DNA of 34,175 nucleotides, from positions 1-34,175 of the forward strand of contig JAAXOC010000036.1 of assembly GCA_014237145.1 (NCBI GenBank). The letters are read 5' to 3'. The translations under genes were made by a program, and so were the position numbers. How positions within the stretch are numbered: the first letter of the stretch is position 1; each line of letters opens with the position of its first letter. The notes under the pieces are model-generated. The model ran no database searches and had not been told where the DNA came from. It saw only the letters and a program-made list of their open reading frames with translations. Positions 22,442 to 30,536 of the stretch are shown piece after piece. This DNA is from ANME-2 cluster archaeon (GTDB taxonomy: Archaea > Halobacteriota > Methanosarcinia > Methanosarcinales > Methanocomedenaceae).

Positions 22442-23095
22442 ATGAAAATAGCAATACTTGGCGGAACCGGAAGTATTGGAGAGGGACTTGCTCTCAGGTG
22501 GGCCGTTAAACATGAAGTATTTGTCGGGTCAAGGAAACTTGAAAAAGCACAAGCTTCAGCTGATAGATACCGGAAAATACTGGAAGAATCGGGTGATACC
22601 TGCACTATCACAGGATGCGTTAATCCGGTTGCTGTTGACCAGGCCGACGTGATTGTACTATCAGTGCCATATGAGCATGTATCGTCAACTATCGAAACAA
22701 TCAAACCTTACCTTAGGGACCAGATCATAATCTCTATTGTTGTGCCGATGAAAAAGGTTGGCCATTTACTTTATACACCACCGGAATCCGGTTGTGCGGC
22801 TATGGAAATCCAGAGTTTGCTGCCTGAAAGTGTAAAACTTGTTTCTGCCTTCCATAATGTCTCTGCAAAAAAGCTTGCCGATATCAAGAAGAAACTGGAT
22901 ATGGATGTATTCATCTGCGGCGACCATGAGGAAGCAAACAATGTGGTGAGTGATCTGGTGAGTGATATCCCGGAACTGAATCCAATGATGGCCGGGCCTT
23001 TAGAGGTTTCATGCATGGTGGAAAGTATCACTCCCTTGCTGGTCAACCTGGCTGTATTAAATAAGAAGAAGCATCTGGGAATAAAGAGTGTATGA
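22442..23095 (+). CDS. npdG: F420H2:NADP+ oxidoreductase (NADPH-dependent F420 reductase)
   Basis: 217 residues from ATG 22442, chosen because family members start MKIAxLGGTG; an in-frame ATG at 22430 would add MCDS. The Rossmann motif is LGGTGSIGEGLALRW, then the NADP-selecting GSRKLEKA, VIVLSVPYEHV, VVPMKKV and AFHNVSAKKL. The family reversibly transfers hydride between coenzyme F420 and NADP in the cytoplasm, supplying NADPH for biosynthesis. Its presence supports an archaeon that uses F420. It stands alone, with its own promoter. Confidence 0.9.
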   Translation: MKIAILGGTGSIGEGLALRWAVKHEVFVGSRKLEKAQASADRYRKILEESGDTCTITGCVNPVAVDQADVIVLSVPYEHVSSTIETIKPYLRDQIIISIVVPMKKVGHLLYTPPESGCAAMEIQSLLPESVKLVSAFHNVSAKKLADIKKKLDMDVFICGDHEEANNVVSDLVSDIPELNPMMAGPLEVSCMVESITPLLVNLAVLNKKKHLGIKSV

Positions 23096-23179
23096 TCGGG
23101 GAGATTTTATTCATCATCATTCCCATTTCGATATCTAATAATTTACAAGTTGATCATGAAATAAGATAATTGCATAAAC

Positions 23180-23200
23180 TATACATTATAGTATTAAATA
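23180..23200 (+). promoter_or_regulatory. Promoter of the aconitase gene
   Basis: An AT-rich TATA-like region (ACTATACATTATAGTATTAA, about 23178-23197) lies about 45 bases before the ATG, and GGTGA at 23229-23233 is a good ribosome site for ATG 23239. Confidence 0.4.
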
Positions 23201-23238
23201 ATCCGACATACAGCCAATTTTTAATCAGGTGACCCCTA

Positions 23239-25164
23239 ATGACCATGAACCTAACCCAAAAAATAATCTCATCCCATCTCGCCAAAGGCGAGATGAAACC
23301 CGGCCTGGAAATAGCAATAAAAATAGACCAGACCCTTACCCAGGACGCCACCGGCACTATGGCGTACCTCCAGTTCGAAGCCCTGGACATTCCACAAGTA
23401 AAAGTACCCCTGGCAGTCAGCTACGTTGACCACAATATGCTCCAGGCCGGATTCGAGAACGCAGACGACCACCGCTTCCTGCAGACATTTGCTAACAAGT
23501 ACGGTATCCATTTCTCAAAACCAGGCAACGGTATCTGCCACCAGGTGAACCTGGAGCGGTTCTCAAAACCCGGTAACACCATGATAGGTTCGGACAGCCA
23601 CACCCCAACAGGCGGCGGTGCAGGCATGCTGGCTATAGGTGTGGGTGGCCTGGATGTTGCAGTGGTAATGGGCGGTGCGCCCTATTATGTGAAAATGCCA
23701 AAAGTGGTTGGAGTGAAATTGACAGGCAAACTCAAGGTCTGGGTATCTGCCAAAGACGTCATCCTGGAGATGCTGCGGCGGCTCACAGTAAAGGGCGGTG
23801 TTGGCAAGGTCTTCGAATACTACGGTCCTGGCGTGAGTACCTTATCTGTACCAGAGCGGGCCACCATCACAAATATGGGTGCCGAACTGGGAGCTACAAG
23901 TTCCCTCTTCCCGTCCGATGATATAACAAAAGAATTTTTCAGGATGCAAGACAGGCTCGACGACTACAATGAGATATCGGCAGACCATGATGCAGAATAT
24001 GATGAACACATTGAGGTCAACCTCAGTGAACTGGAGCCCATGATGGCAAAACCCGGCTCTCCTGATGCTGTTGTAAAGGTGTCTGAGGTGGAGGGTACAC
24101 CTGTGCAGCAGGTCATTATCGGTTCATGTACAAATTCCAGCTATAAGGACCTGATGCTGGTCGCAGGAGCAGTAAAAGGCAAAAAGGTAGATCCTTACGT
24201 GAGTTTGCACATTACACCAGGCTCCAGGCAGGTACTGGAGACCATTATTCGTAACAGGGCACTGGTTGATATGGTCTCGGCAGGTTCACGTATCATGGAA
24301 GCCGCATGTGACGGATGTATCGGACTGGGTTCATCCCCTCCTTCTAACTCCGTGTCCATCAGGTCCTTTAACAGGAACTGGTCCGGGCGCTCGGGTACTA
24401 TGGATGACAGTGTCTACCTGGCCAGCCCCGAGGTCTGTGTGGCAGCCGCCCTTACCGGAAAGATAACTGACCCGAGAAAACTGGGCGAGTACCCGGAGGT
24501 GGAATGGCCTGAGAGTTTTGTTACCGATGATTCCATGGTGATCAGGCCGTCAGATGACCCGGGGTCTGTTGAAGTGATACTGGGTCCGAATATCAAACCC
24601 CTGCCTAAAGCCGAACCCTTATCAACTGATCTTGAAGGTGAGGTACTGATAAAACTGGAGGATGATATCAGCACAGACGGTATCATGCCGGCAGGCCCGA
24701 AGATACTACCCCTGCGCAGTAACATCCCTGCCATTAGTGAACATGTGTTTTCACAGATCGACCCCGGTTTCCCTGCAAGGGCAAAAGAGAAGCAGGGTGG
24801 TTTTATCATTGGCGGCGATAACTACGGCCAGGGTTCAAGCCGGGAACATGCTGCACTGGCACCGATGTACCTGGGAGTTAAGGCGGTCATTACCAAATCA
24901 TTTGCCAGGATACACAAGGCTAATCTTGTGAATTTCGGCATTCTGCCCATGGAATTTGCCAACCAGGCAGGCTATGATGCAATTGAGCAAGGGGATATTT
25001 TAAGGTTTAGTGGTGTCAGGGAACTGGTAGAAGGCGGTGCCACAAGCATACCTGTGCAGGCCGGGTCGAACAACTTTGAGTGCATACTGGATATATCAGA
25101 CAGGCAGCGGGAGATCATCCTGGCTGGCGGGCTGCTGAATTATACGAAGATGATGCACGGTTAG
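23239..25164 (+). CDS. Aconitate hydratase
   Basis: 641 residues with all four aconitase domains in one chain. The [4Fe-4S] ligands are C297 (IGSCTNSS) and C357/C360 (ACDGCIG). Other landmarks are QDATGTMAYLQFEAL, GNTMIGSDSHTPTGGGAGMLAIGVGG, and the swivel-domain GGDNYGQGSSREHAALAPMYLG. The length is close to the short archaeal/bacterial aconitase group rather than the ~890-residue AcnA. It interconverts citrate and isocitrate in the partial TCA route to 2-oxoglutarate. A homoaconitase or isopropylmalate role is less likely because those archaeal enzymes are split into two smaller subunits. It is monocistronic. Confidence 0.88.
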   Translation: MTMNLTQKIISSHLAKGEMKPGLEIAIKIDQTLTQDATGTMAYLQFEALDIPQVKVPLAVSYVDHNMLQAGFENADDHRFLQTFANKYGIHFSKPGNGICHQVNLERFSKPGNTMIGSDSHTPTGGGAGMLAIGVGGLDVAVVMGGAPYYVKMPKVVGVKLTGKLKVWVSAKDVILEMLRRLTVKGGVGKVFEYYGPGVSTLSVPERATITNMGAELGATSSLFPSDDITKEFFRMQDRLDDYNEISADHDAEYDEHIEVNLSELEPMMAKPGSPDAVVKVSEVEGTPVQQVIIGSCTNSSYKDLMLVAGAVKGKKVDPYVSLHITPGSRQVLETIIRNRALVDMVSAGSRIMEAACDGCIGLGSSPPSNSVSIRSFNRNWSGRSGTMDDSVYLASPEVCVAAALTGKITDPRKLGEYPEVEWPESFVTDDSMVIRPSDDPGSVEVILGPNIKPLPKAEPLSTDLEGEVLIKLEDDISTDGIMPAGPKILPLRSNIPAISEHVFSQIDPGFPARAKEKQGGFIIGGDNYGQGSSREHAALAPMYLGVKAVITKSFARIHKANLVNFGILPMEFANQAGYDAIEQGDILRFSGVRELVEGGATSIPVQAGSNNFECILDISDRQREIILAGGLLNYTKMMHG

Positions 25165-25166
25165 AA

Positions 25167-25255
25167 TCGGAAATTAATCATACTACAGCAAGTATAAAGT
25201 CAGAAATTAATCATACTATAGCAAGTATAAAGTCGGAAATTAATCATACTACAAC
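25167..25255. repeat. 33-bp tandem repeat (2.7 copies) downstream of the aconitase gene
   Basis: Copies start at 25167, 25200 and 25233. The unit begins TCGGAAATTAATCATACTAC and ends GCAAGTATAAAG. Copies differ at one or two positions. It begins three bases after the aconitase stop. Confidence 0.85.
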
Positions 25256-25348
25256 ATAGGTCATTTGACCGAGATGTAAATAGTTATTCCATGTCTGCTT
25301 GTGACTTTTTAATTTTTTCTGTATAAATGGATCGTGGCGAAAAAATTC

Positions 25349-25417
25349 ACCGCAGAGGACGCAGAGAGGCGCAGAGAGGCGCAGAGATGTGTTGTTTGTC
25401 TCTGCGCTCTCTGCGGT
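25349..25417. repeat. Iterated GCAGAG inverted repeat (copy 3)
   Basis: It starts ACCGCAGAG and ends CTCTGCGGT. The left arm holds four CGCAGAG units, the right arm two CTCTGCG units, and the loop is about 13 bases. It has the same design as the elements at 5610-5678 and 11344-11458 but with GAG in place of AAG. No gene lies in 25165-25525. Confidence 0.8.
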
Positions 25418-25525
25418 TTTTTGAATCGTCCTAGAAAACTTACATGAAATTCTTCGAATAACATGCACAAAAAGATGAAAGAACCCAAGGGTACTTTCAT
25501 GCTAAATAATAAAAAGTCTCTGGGT

Positions 25526-25903
25526 TTATATGCTCAATGACGTTACAATGAACCTGCCAAAGTAAATTCCGGAAATACTCAACACTATATTCATCAGGAT
25601 ATTCCCATACCCCATCATTACATTGGATTCATTGAATAAACTTACCGTTTCGTATGAAAATGTTGACATGGTGGTGAATGAGCCCAGAAGTCCTATAGCT
25701 ATAAAATTCCTTGTCGAATCAGAAAAATATCCCTGGTATAAATTTGAGAATATCAAAAATCCCAGGACCAGGCACCCGATAAAGTTGACCAGAAGAGTCC
25801 CGTATGGAAAATTCTCATGTTTGACCAATCCTGTCAGGTAATAACGAGACGTAGCGCCCAGGAATCCACCTATTCCAATTATTAAGAGCGTTTTGTATCC
25901 CAA
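25526..25903 (-). CDS. crcB: Fluoride ion channel CrcB/Fluc
   Basis: 125 residues with four membrane helices. Fluc signatures are GFLGATSRYYL (residues 13-23), FPYGTLLVNFIGCLVLGF (32-49) and GLLGSFTTMSTFSYE (73-87), which include the conserved Asn, the Thr/Ser track and the phenylalanines of the pore. Fluc proteins export F- as dual-topology dimers. Only one gene is present, so a homodimer is expected. It is divergent from the P-type ATPase gene. I see no fluoride riboswitch-like fold in the 180-base upstream gap, but I cannot exclude one. Confidence 0.9.
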   Translation of the reverse strand: MGYKTLLIIGIGGFLGATSRYYLTGLVKHENFPYGTLLVNFIGCLVLGFLIFSNLYQGYFSDSTRNFIAIGLLGSFTTMSTFSYETVSLFNESNVMMGYGNILMNIVLSISGIYFGRFIVTSLSI

Positions 25904-25976
25904 GTCATTATCTCCTTTGGTTAGTGTGCTGTTTATCGTGATTTGTTGTTAATCATAAACGCTGGCCTGTAAATTG

Positions 25977-26014
25977 TTTTAGTGGGATAGCTATGTTTTA
26001 GTGGGATAGCTATG
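25977..26014. repeat. 19-bp direct repeat, two copies, in the crcB/P-type ATPase divergent region
   Basis: TTTTAGTGGGATAGCTATG occurs at 25977-25995 and again at 25996-26014, with a partial third start (TTTTATTGGAT) after it. Upstream of both genes; may bind a regulator. Confidence 0.8.
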
Positions 26015-26041
26015 TTTTATTGGATGGAATTATTTTACTGG

Positions 26042-26067
26042 CATATATATTTAGTGACATAGTGTCA
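26042..26067 (+). promoter_or_regulatory. P-type ATPase promoter with palindrome
   Basis: The TATA box CATATATATTTA (26042-26053) is followed at once by TGACA-TAG-TGTCA (26055-26067), a 5-bp perfect inverted repeat placed between the TATA box and the expected transcription start, which is a repressor-like position. Confidence 0.45.
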
Positions 26068-26084
26068 TATAAAATCTGAGAGTA

Positions 26085-28814
26085 ATGAAAAAATCCATAT
26101 CATCAAATGAAACCACATGGCATCAGCTATCTGTGGAACAGGCTTTCGAAACCCAGCAGTCAGGACCTTCAGGACTGACCACGGATGAGGCAAAAGCAAG
26201 ACTTGCACGTTATGGATGCAATGAACTAAAATTCAAGAAACGCAGTGCTCTTGTTCGATTCCTGATGCAGTTCAACAGTCCGCTTATCTATATTTTACTC
26301 GCCAGTGCCGCAGTCACAAGTGCTCTTTATATTTGGGAAGGCGCGGATATGTTGATAGATACTGTGGTTATTCTTGCCGTGGTTCTTGCAAACACTATCA
26401 TCGGTTTTATCCAGGAGGGAAAAGCCGAGGCATCGGTAGAGGCGCTTGGGAAGATGATAGCACCTGAGTGCACTGTCCTACGGGATAATAATAAGAAGAA
26501 AGTCATACCTGCAAGGGAACTTGTTCCAGGGGATGTCGTAATCCTTGAAGGCGGGGATAAAGTTCCTGCAGATATGCGGCTGTTTTATGCACGGAACCTG
26601 AGCGCAGATGAAGCAGCCATCACAGGAGAATCCGTGCCTGTGACCAAGCACATAGACCAGATTATGGGATACGCAACATTTGGGGACCAAAAGTGCATGA
26701 TATTCAGCGGCACCTTCATTACAAAAGGAACGGGGTCTGGAATCGTTGTCGGTACCGGGGAGCAGGCAGAGATTGGAAGGATCGCAAAACTGATACAGGA
26801 AACAGAGAAGATTGTAACCCCGCTCACAAGGAGATTAGCAGACTTCACCAGGTTCCTTATCATTGCAATACTCGTGATCACCGGTCTTAATTTTATACTG
26901 GCAGTAAGGTTTGGAATTGAGACGAGTAAAGCGTTTCTCGCGTCAGTGTCCCTGGCGGTCGCTGCAATACCGGAAGGACTGCCTGCGGTTGTAACGATGG
27001 CACTGGCATTCGGTGTGACCGCGATGGCGCAAAAGAATGCAATCATCAAGAAACTGCCTGCTGCAGAAACCCTTGGATGCACTAGTGTCATATGTTCGGA
27101 TAAGACTGGAACGCTCACCAAGAACCAGATGACAGTATCGCGGATATATTCAGGTGAAAGGGACTACATGGTAAGTGGAGTTGGATACGAGCCAAAAGGC
27201 GAATTTACTCCATCCCATAGGAGTAGAGAGTTTATTGGAACATTAAGGGCAAGTTACCTTTGTAATAATGCGAGTATTGTGGAAGAAGATGGATATTCCA
27301 TCATCGGAGACCCGACCGAAGGCGCACTGCTGGTTTGTGCAATGAAAACAGGTATAAAAGAAAAATTGTTGCGGCTGGACGAAATACCGTTCGAATCTGA
27401 GAAACAATATATGGCTACGCTGCATGAGATGGGTGAAAAGCAGATCATATTTGTGAAGGGGTCACCTGAGCGGATCCTGGAGATGTGCCAGACCCGGATG
27501 GTCGATGGAAGCATCGAACCGATAAACAAGGGAAATATACTTGAAAAAGCAGATGAGATGGCAGAAGAAGCACTCAGAGTGCTTGCCATGGCATATAAGA
27601 AAACTGATAAACGATCACTTGATCAAAGCGACCTTAAGGATATGGTTTTTCTTGGTATCCAGGGGATGATCGATCCGCCAAGAGAGGAGGCAATAGAAGG
27701 GGTAAGAAAATGCAGGAGTGCAGGAATACGGGTTGTGATGATGACAGGAGATTATGCAATAACAGCGAAAGCTATCTCCTGCAAACTCGGGATCAATGCA
27801 GACAGGGTGATTACCGGGGATGACTTGTCAAAAATGAGTGATGATGAACTGTATGATATCGTGGAAGATGTATCGGTATATGCACGGGTAGCACCTGAAC
27901 ACAAGTTCAGGGTCACAAAGGCACTGCAAAAACATAAGCACGTCGTAGCAGTCACAGGTGATGGCGTGAATGATGCACCTGCACTAAAGGCAGCAGACAT
28001 TGGGATTGCTATGGGGATCACTGGAACCGAGGTAAGCAAGGAGGCATCTGACATGATCCTTGCAGATGACAACTTTGCAACGATCGTTGCTGCGGTGGAA
28101 GAGGGAAGGTATGTTTACAACAATATTAAAAAGGTTATTTTATACCTGCTCCCGACAAATGGCGGACAGGCGCTGCTGGTTCTGGGTGCGATCCTGCTTT
28201 CCCCATTTTTAATACTTTTCCACGACCGCCTTCCTCTCGAACCTGTGCAGATACTCTGGATCAATCTCTTAGCTGCGGTAGCACTCGCGCTGCCAATTAT
28301 CAAAGAACCGATGGAGAATGATCTGCTCAAAAAACCTCCGAGGAATCTGGATGAACGTATAACCGATCCTCCGTTCTTCAAGAAAGTTGGATTGATCTCT
28401 ATTGTGGTGGCAATATCAGGATTTGCAATGTACTACTACCACGGGATGCCTGCGATCGATGGAACCCTGAACACGGATATTGAGATCGATCGCCTGCTCA
28501 CACAGGCGCAGACCGCTGCGTTCACAACAGTAATATTGGTGCATATCTGTTACGCCATTACTGCACGTTCGATCACAGAATCCGCATTCACGTTCAGTCC
28601 GTTCTCAAACAGATGGACGCTTGCAGGTATAGTGATCACTATTTTAGCACAACTTGCAATCGTCTATGCTCCCCCCTATATCGGGTTCAATCCGCTCAAA
28701 ACAGCACCCCTGCCGCTCGACTGGTGGGGACTCATGATCCTGGTTGCGCTTCCGGGATTTTTTGTGATCGAGATAGAGAAGTGGCTGACGAAGCGGTTTG
28801 GGAGAAGGGAGTAG
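26085..28814 (+). CDS. P2-type cation-transporting ATPase
   Basis: 909 residues with the full P-type ATPase plan: cation_ATPase_N (residues ~10-80), TGES (180-183), PEGLP in helix M4 (296-300), the phosphorylated Asp in DKTGTLT (D339), KGSPE in the nucleotide-binding domain (458-462), MTGD (553-556), TGDGVND (624-630), and four to six C-terminal helices. It resembles SERCA/PMR-like P2 pumps. In M5 the sequence is LYLLPTNGGQALL and in M6 LWINLLAAVALALP: the Asn residues of the Ca2+ site are kept, but the usual M6 Thr-Asp pair is Ala-Ala and the M5 Glu is Gln. The transported ion is therefore open, and Ca2+ as in SERCA is doubtful. It is divergent from crcB. Confidence 0.88.
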   Translation: MKKSISSNETTWHQLSVEQAFETQQSGPSGLTTDEAKARLARYGCNELKFKKRSALVRFLMQFNSPLIYILLASAAVTSALYIWEGADMLIDTVVILAVVLANTIIGFIQEGKAEASVEALGKMIAPECTVLRDNNKKKVIPARELVPGDVVILEGGDKVPADMRLFYARNLSADEAAITGESVPVTKHIDQIMGYATFGDQKCMIFSGTFITKGTGSGIVVGTGEQAEIGRIAKLIQETEKIVTPLTRRLADFTRFLIIAILVITGLNFILAVRFGIETSKAFLASVSLAVAAIPEGLPAVVTMALAFGVTAMAQKNAIIKKLPAAETLGCTSVICSDKTGTLTKNQMTVSRIYSGERDYMVSGVGYEPKGEFTPSHRSREFIGTLRASYLCNNASIVEEDGYSIIGDPTEGALLVCAMKTGIKEKLLRLDEIPFESEKQYMATLHEMGEKQIIFVKGSPERILEMCQTRMVDGSIEPINKGNILEKADEMAEEALRVLAMAYKKTDKRSLDQSDLKDMVFLGIQGMIDPPREEAIEGVRKCRSAGIRVVMMTGDYAITAKAISCKLGINADRVITGDDLSKMSDDELYDIVEDVSVYARVAPEHKFRVTKALQKHKHVVAVTGDGVNDAPALKAADIGIAMGITGTEVSKEASDMILADDNFATIVAAVEEGRYVYNNIKKVILYLLPTNGGQALLVLGAILLSPFLILFHDRLPLEPVQILWINLLAAVALALPIIKEPMENDLLKKPPRNLDERITDPPFFKKVGLISIVVAISGFAMYYYHGMPAIDGTLNTDIEIDRLLTQAQTAAFTTVILVHICYAITARSITESAFTFSPFSNRWTLAGIVITILAQLAIVYAPPYIGFNPLKTAPLPLDWWGLMILVALPGFFVIEIEKWLTKRFGRRE

Positions 28815-28922
28815 CGTACATTCAATAAGTTGCGGTTGATCTTGTTGGTGACCGCAAATAAACGTCTTGATGTGCAATACCGTTCATACAAAAAATATTT
28901 ACATTTAGACAACATTTCAGGT

Positions 28923-29480
28923 ATGACTATGAAAATCAGGATAAACGGCTGGCAGATCATTGTTATCATCCCACTTGTACTGGCTTTCGCCCCAGGCATC
29001 CAGGCACAGGAGGAAGTTCTGTTCAACGGCACTGGCTTTTATCTGTCTACAGGCCAGACCTGGACATTCCACCAGGATTATTCATTCACACTTAAAAGTG
29101 TTGACCAAAGTGGTGAACGGGGCTGGGTGCAATTAAAACTTAATAATGCTGTGGTCAAATCAGGCATTTTATCCAATAATGAAGTTTTTTATTACAATAC
29201 CAGCACAAACGGGTCTAACGAAACTGTCATATTCAGCCTGAAAGTATCTGGAATATACTCGGGAGAGGATACCGATATTGTTACTTTTTCCCCTGTTTAC
29301 CAGTACTACCAACCCGGACTTGCAGAGCCAACACCCATACATACACAAACACATGATAATTCCAATGATACACAAGGTACACCCGATCACACAAATGCTG
29401 GTGGAAAAATTCCCGGATTCCATGCAATTACAATAGCAATAATAATATGCATTTATAGTATATTGTTGCATAGAACCTGA
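28923..29480 (+). CDS. Exported, membrane-anchored protein of unknown function
   Basis: The start is taken at ATG 28923 (185 residues); ATG 28929 is an equally good choice, and the frame upstream to 28830 shows no coding character. A signal peptide is clear: basic KIRINGWQ, hydrophobic IIVIIPLVLAFAPG, then IQAQEE. The mature part (YLSTGQTWTFHQDYSFTLKSVDQSGERGWVQLKLNNAVVKSGILSNNE) resembles the small beta-domain of archaeal S-layer proteins. A Thr/His/Asn-rich stretch and a C-terminal hydrophobic helix (FHAITIAIIICIYSIL) follow. It is probably anchored on the outer face of the membrane. Confidence 0.65.
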   Translation: MTMKIRINGWQIIVIIPLVLAFAPGIQAQEEVLFNGTGFYLSTGQTWTFHQDYSFTLKSVDQSGERGWVQLKLNNAVVKSGILSNNEVFYYNTSTNGSNETVIFSLKVSGIYSGEDTDIVTFSPVYQYYQPGLAEPTPIHTQTHDNSNDTQGTPDHTNAGGKIPGFHAITIAIIICIYSILLHRT

Positions 29481-29561
29481 AATCATCATTTAATATAAAT
29501 GGTGATATAGTATAACACAAATCTACATGGCATCCTGTATTTATTAAATAACGTGATACTT

Positions 29562-30518
29562 ATGCCAACATCAGCCAATAATGGAAACTGCAATATGGTG
29601 CGAGCGTATATCGATATGCTGCGACCCGAGATAGCTGATATGGACCTGGCACTTCCGGCTGCCAGTGCCCTGCTCGCAACCTATCTCATCAGCGGAGGTA
29701 TGCCACCCTTATTCCCGTTCATCATTGCAGTTGTGGGTGCATATTTTGCAATTACCAGTTCCTATGTGTTCAATGATTACTGTGATGTGGATATCGACAA
29801 GATCAATCTCCCGAACCGACCGCTGCCATCTTTGCGGATCAGCCGCAAAAATGCACTGGCCTATGCCCTTGTACTGATGGTGATCGCCAGTACAGTTGCT
29901 GCCTTCCTGAATCCTGAATCACTGGTTGTTTTTATTATAGCTGCGGGCGTTATTACCCTTTATTCAAGTGTGGCAAAGCGGTCCACTTTCCTGAGTTTTG
30001 TTCCTGTTGGTATCTCATACGGGCTGGTCCCGATAGGTGTATGGCTTGCTTTTGACCCTGCTGGTATACTGAAAACAAGCATTGATAACCAGATACTACC
30101 CCTACCTGCAATATTCTTAGGGATAATGATATGTGTTACCGACTGGGGCTTTACCCTTAGCGGAGTGGCACGGGATGTGGAAGGGGATCGTGCCAAAGGC
30201 GCGCCAACCGTGCCTGTGACGTTCGGTATACCTGCCACTTCGAAGTTCATATTCCTGTGCTGGTTAACGGGTGTTGCGGCATCCCTGGTTATAGGGTATA
30301 CCGCCCACCTTGGTCCGTTGTATTTTGCAGGTGTTATATTAGGCGGCGGCTGGATGCTGTGGCACTCCATTGATTTTATCAGAAATCCTCTCCCTGAAAG
30401 GGGGGGCAAGTTATTCCTGCAAGGTTCCAGGTACAGGGGTGTTATGTTCGGCTCCCTGATTATCGATGTGCTGCTCCTGATATTTATTAAGTCCACCGGA
30501 TATCCTTTTATCTGGTAA
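29562..30518 (+). CDS. UbiA-family prenyltransferase (digeranylgeranylglyceryl phosphate synthase-like)
   Basis: 318 residues from ATG 29562, preceded by GTGAT; an in-frame GTG at 29553 is the alternative. About eight membrane helices. The first Asp-rich motif is NDYCDVDIDKINLPNRPLPS (N71-D79), and the second is RDVEGDRAKGAPTVPV (about residue 200-215). Both bind Mg2+-diphosphate of the prenyl donor. NRPLP and DVEGDR are typical of archaeal DGGGP synthases, which add the second geranylgeranyl chain in membrane lipid synthesis. A role in quinone, methanophenazine or heme A/O-like prenylation is possible. It is followed after 18 bases by a geranylgeranyl-reductase-like gene, which supports a lipid or isoprenoid function. 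Confidence 0.85.
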   Translation: MPTSANNGNCNMVRAYIDMLRPEIADMDLALPAASALLATYLISGGMPPLFPFIIAVVGAYFAITSSYVFNDYCDVDIDKINLPNRPLPSLRISRKNALAYALVLMVIASTVAAFLNPESLVVFIIAAGVITLYSSVAKRSTFLSFVPVGISYGLVPIGVWLAFDPAGILKTSIDNQILPLPAIFLGIMICVTDWGFTLSGVARDVEGDRAKGAPTVPVTFGIPATSKFIFLCWLTGVAASLVIGYTAHLGPLYFAGVILGGGWMLWHSIDFIRNPLPERGGKLFLQGSRYRGVMFGSLIIDVLLLIFIKSTGYPFIW

Positions 30519-30536
30519 TACCGGAGTGGTTAGCAA

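Noticed and set aside
25167-25255. CRISPR array after the aconitase gene
   Set aside because: Period of 33 bases with no variable spacers; simple tandem repeat.
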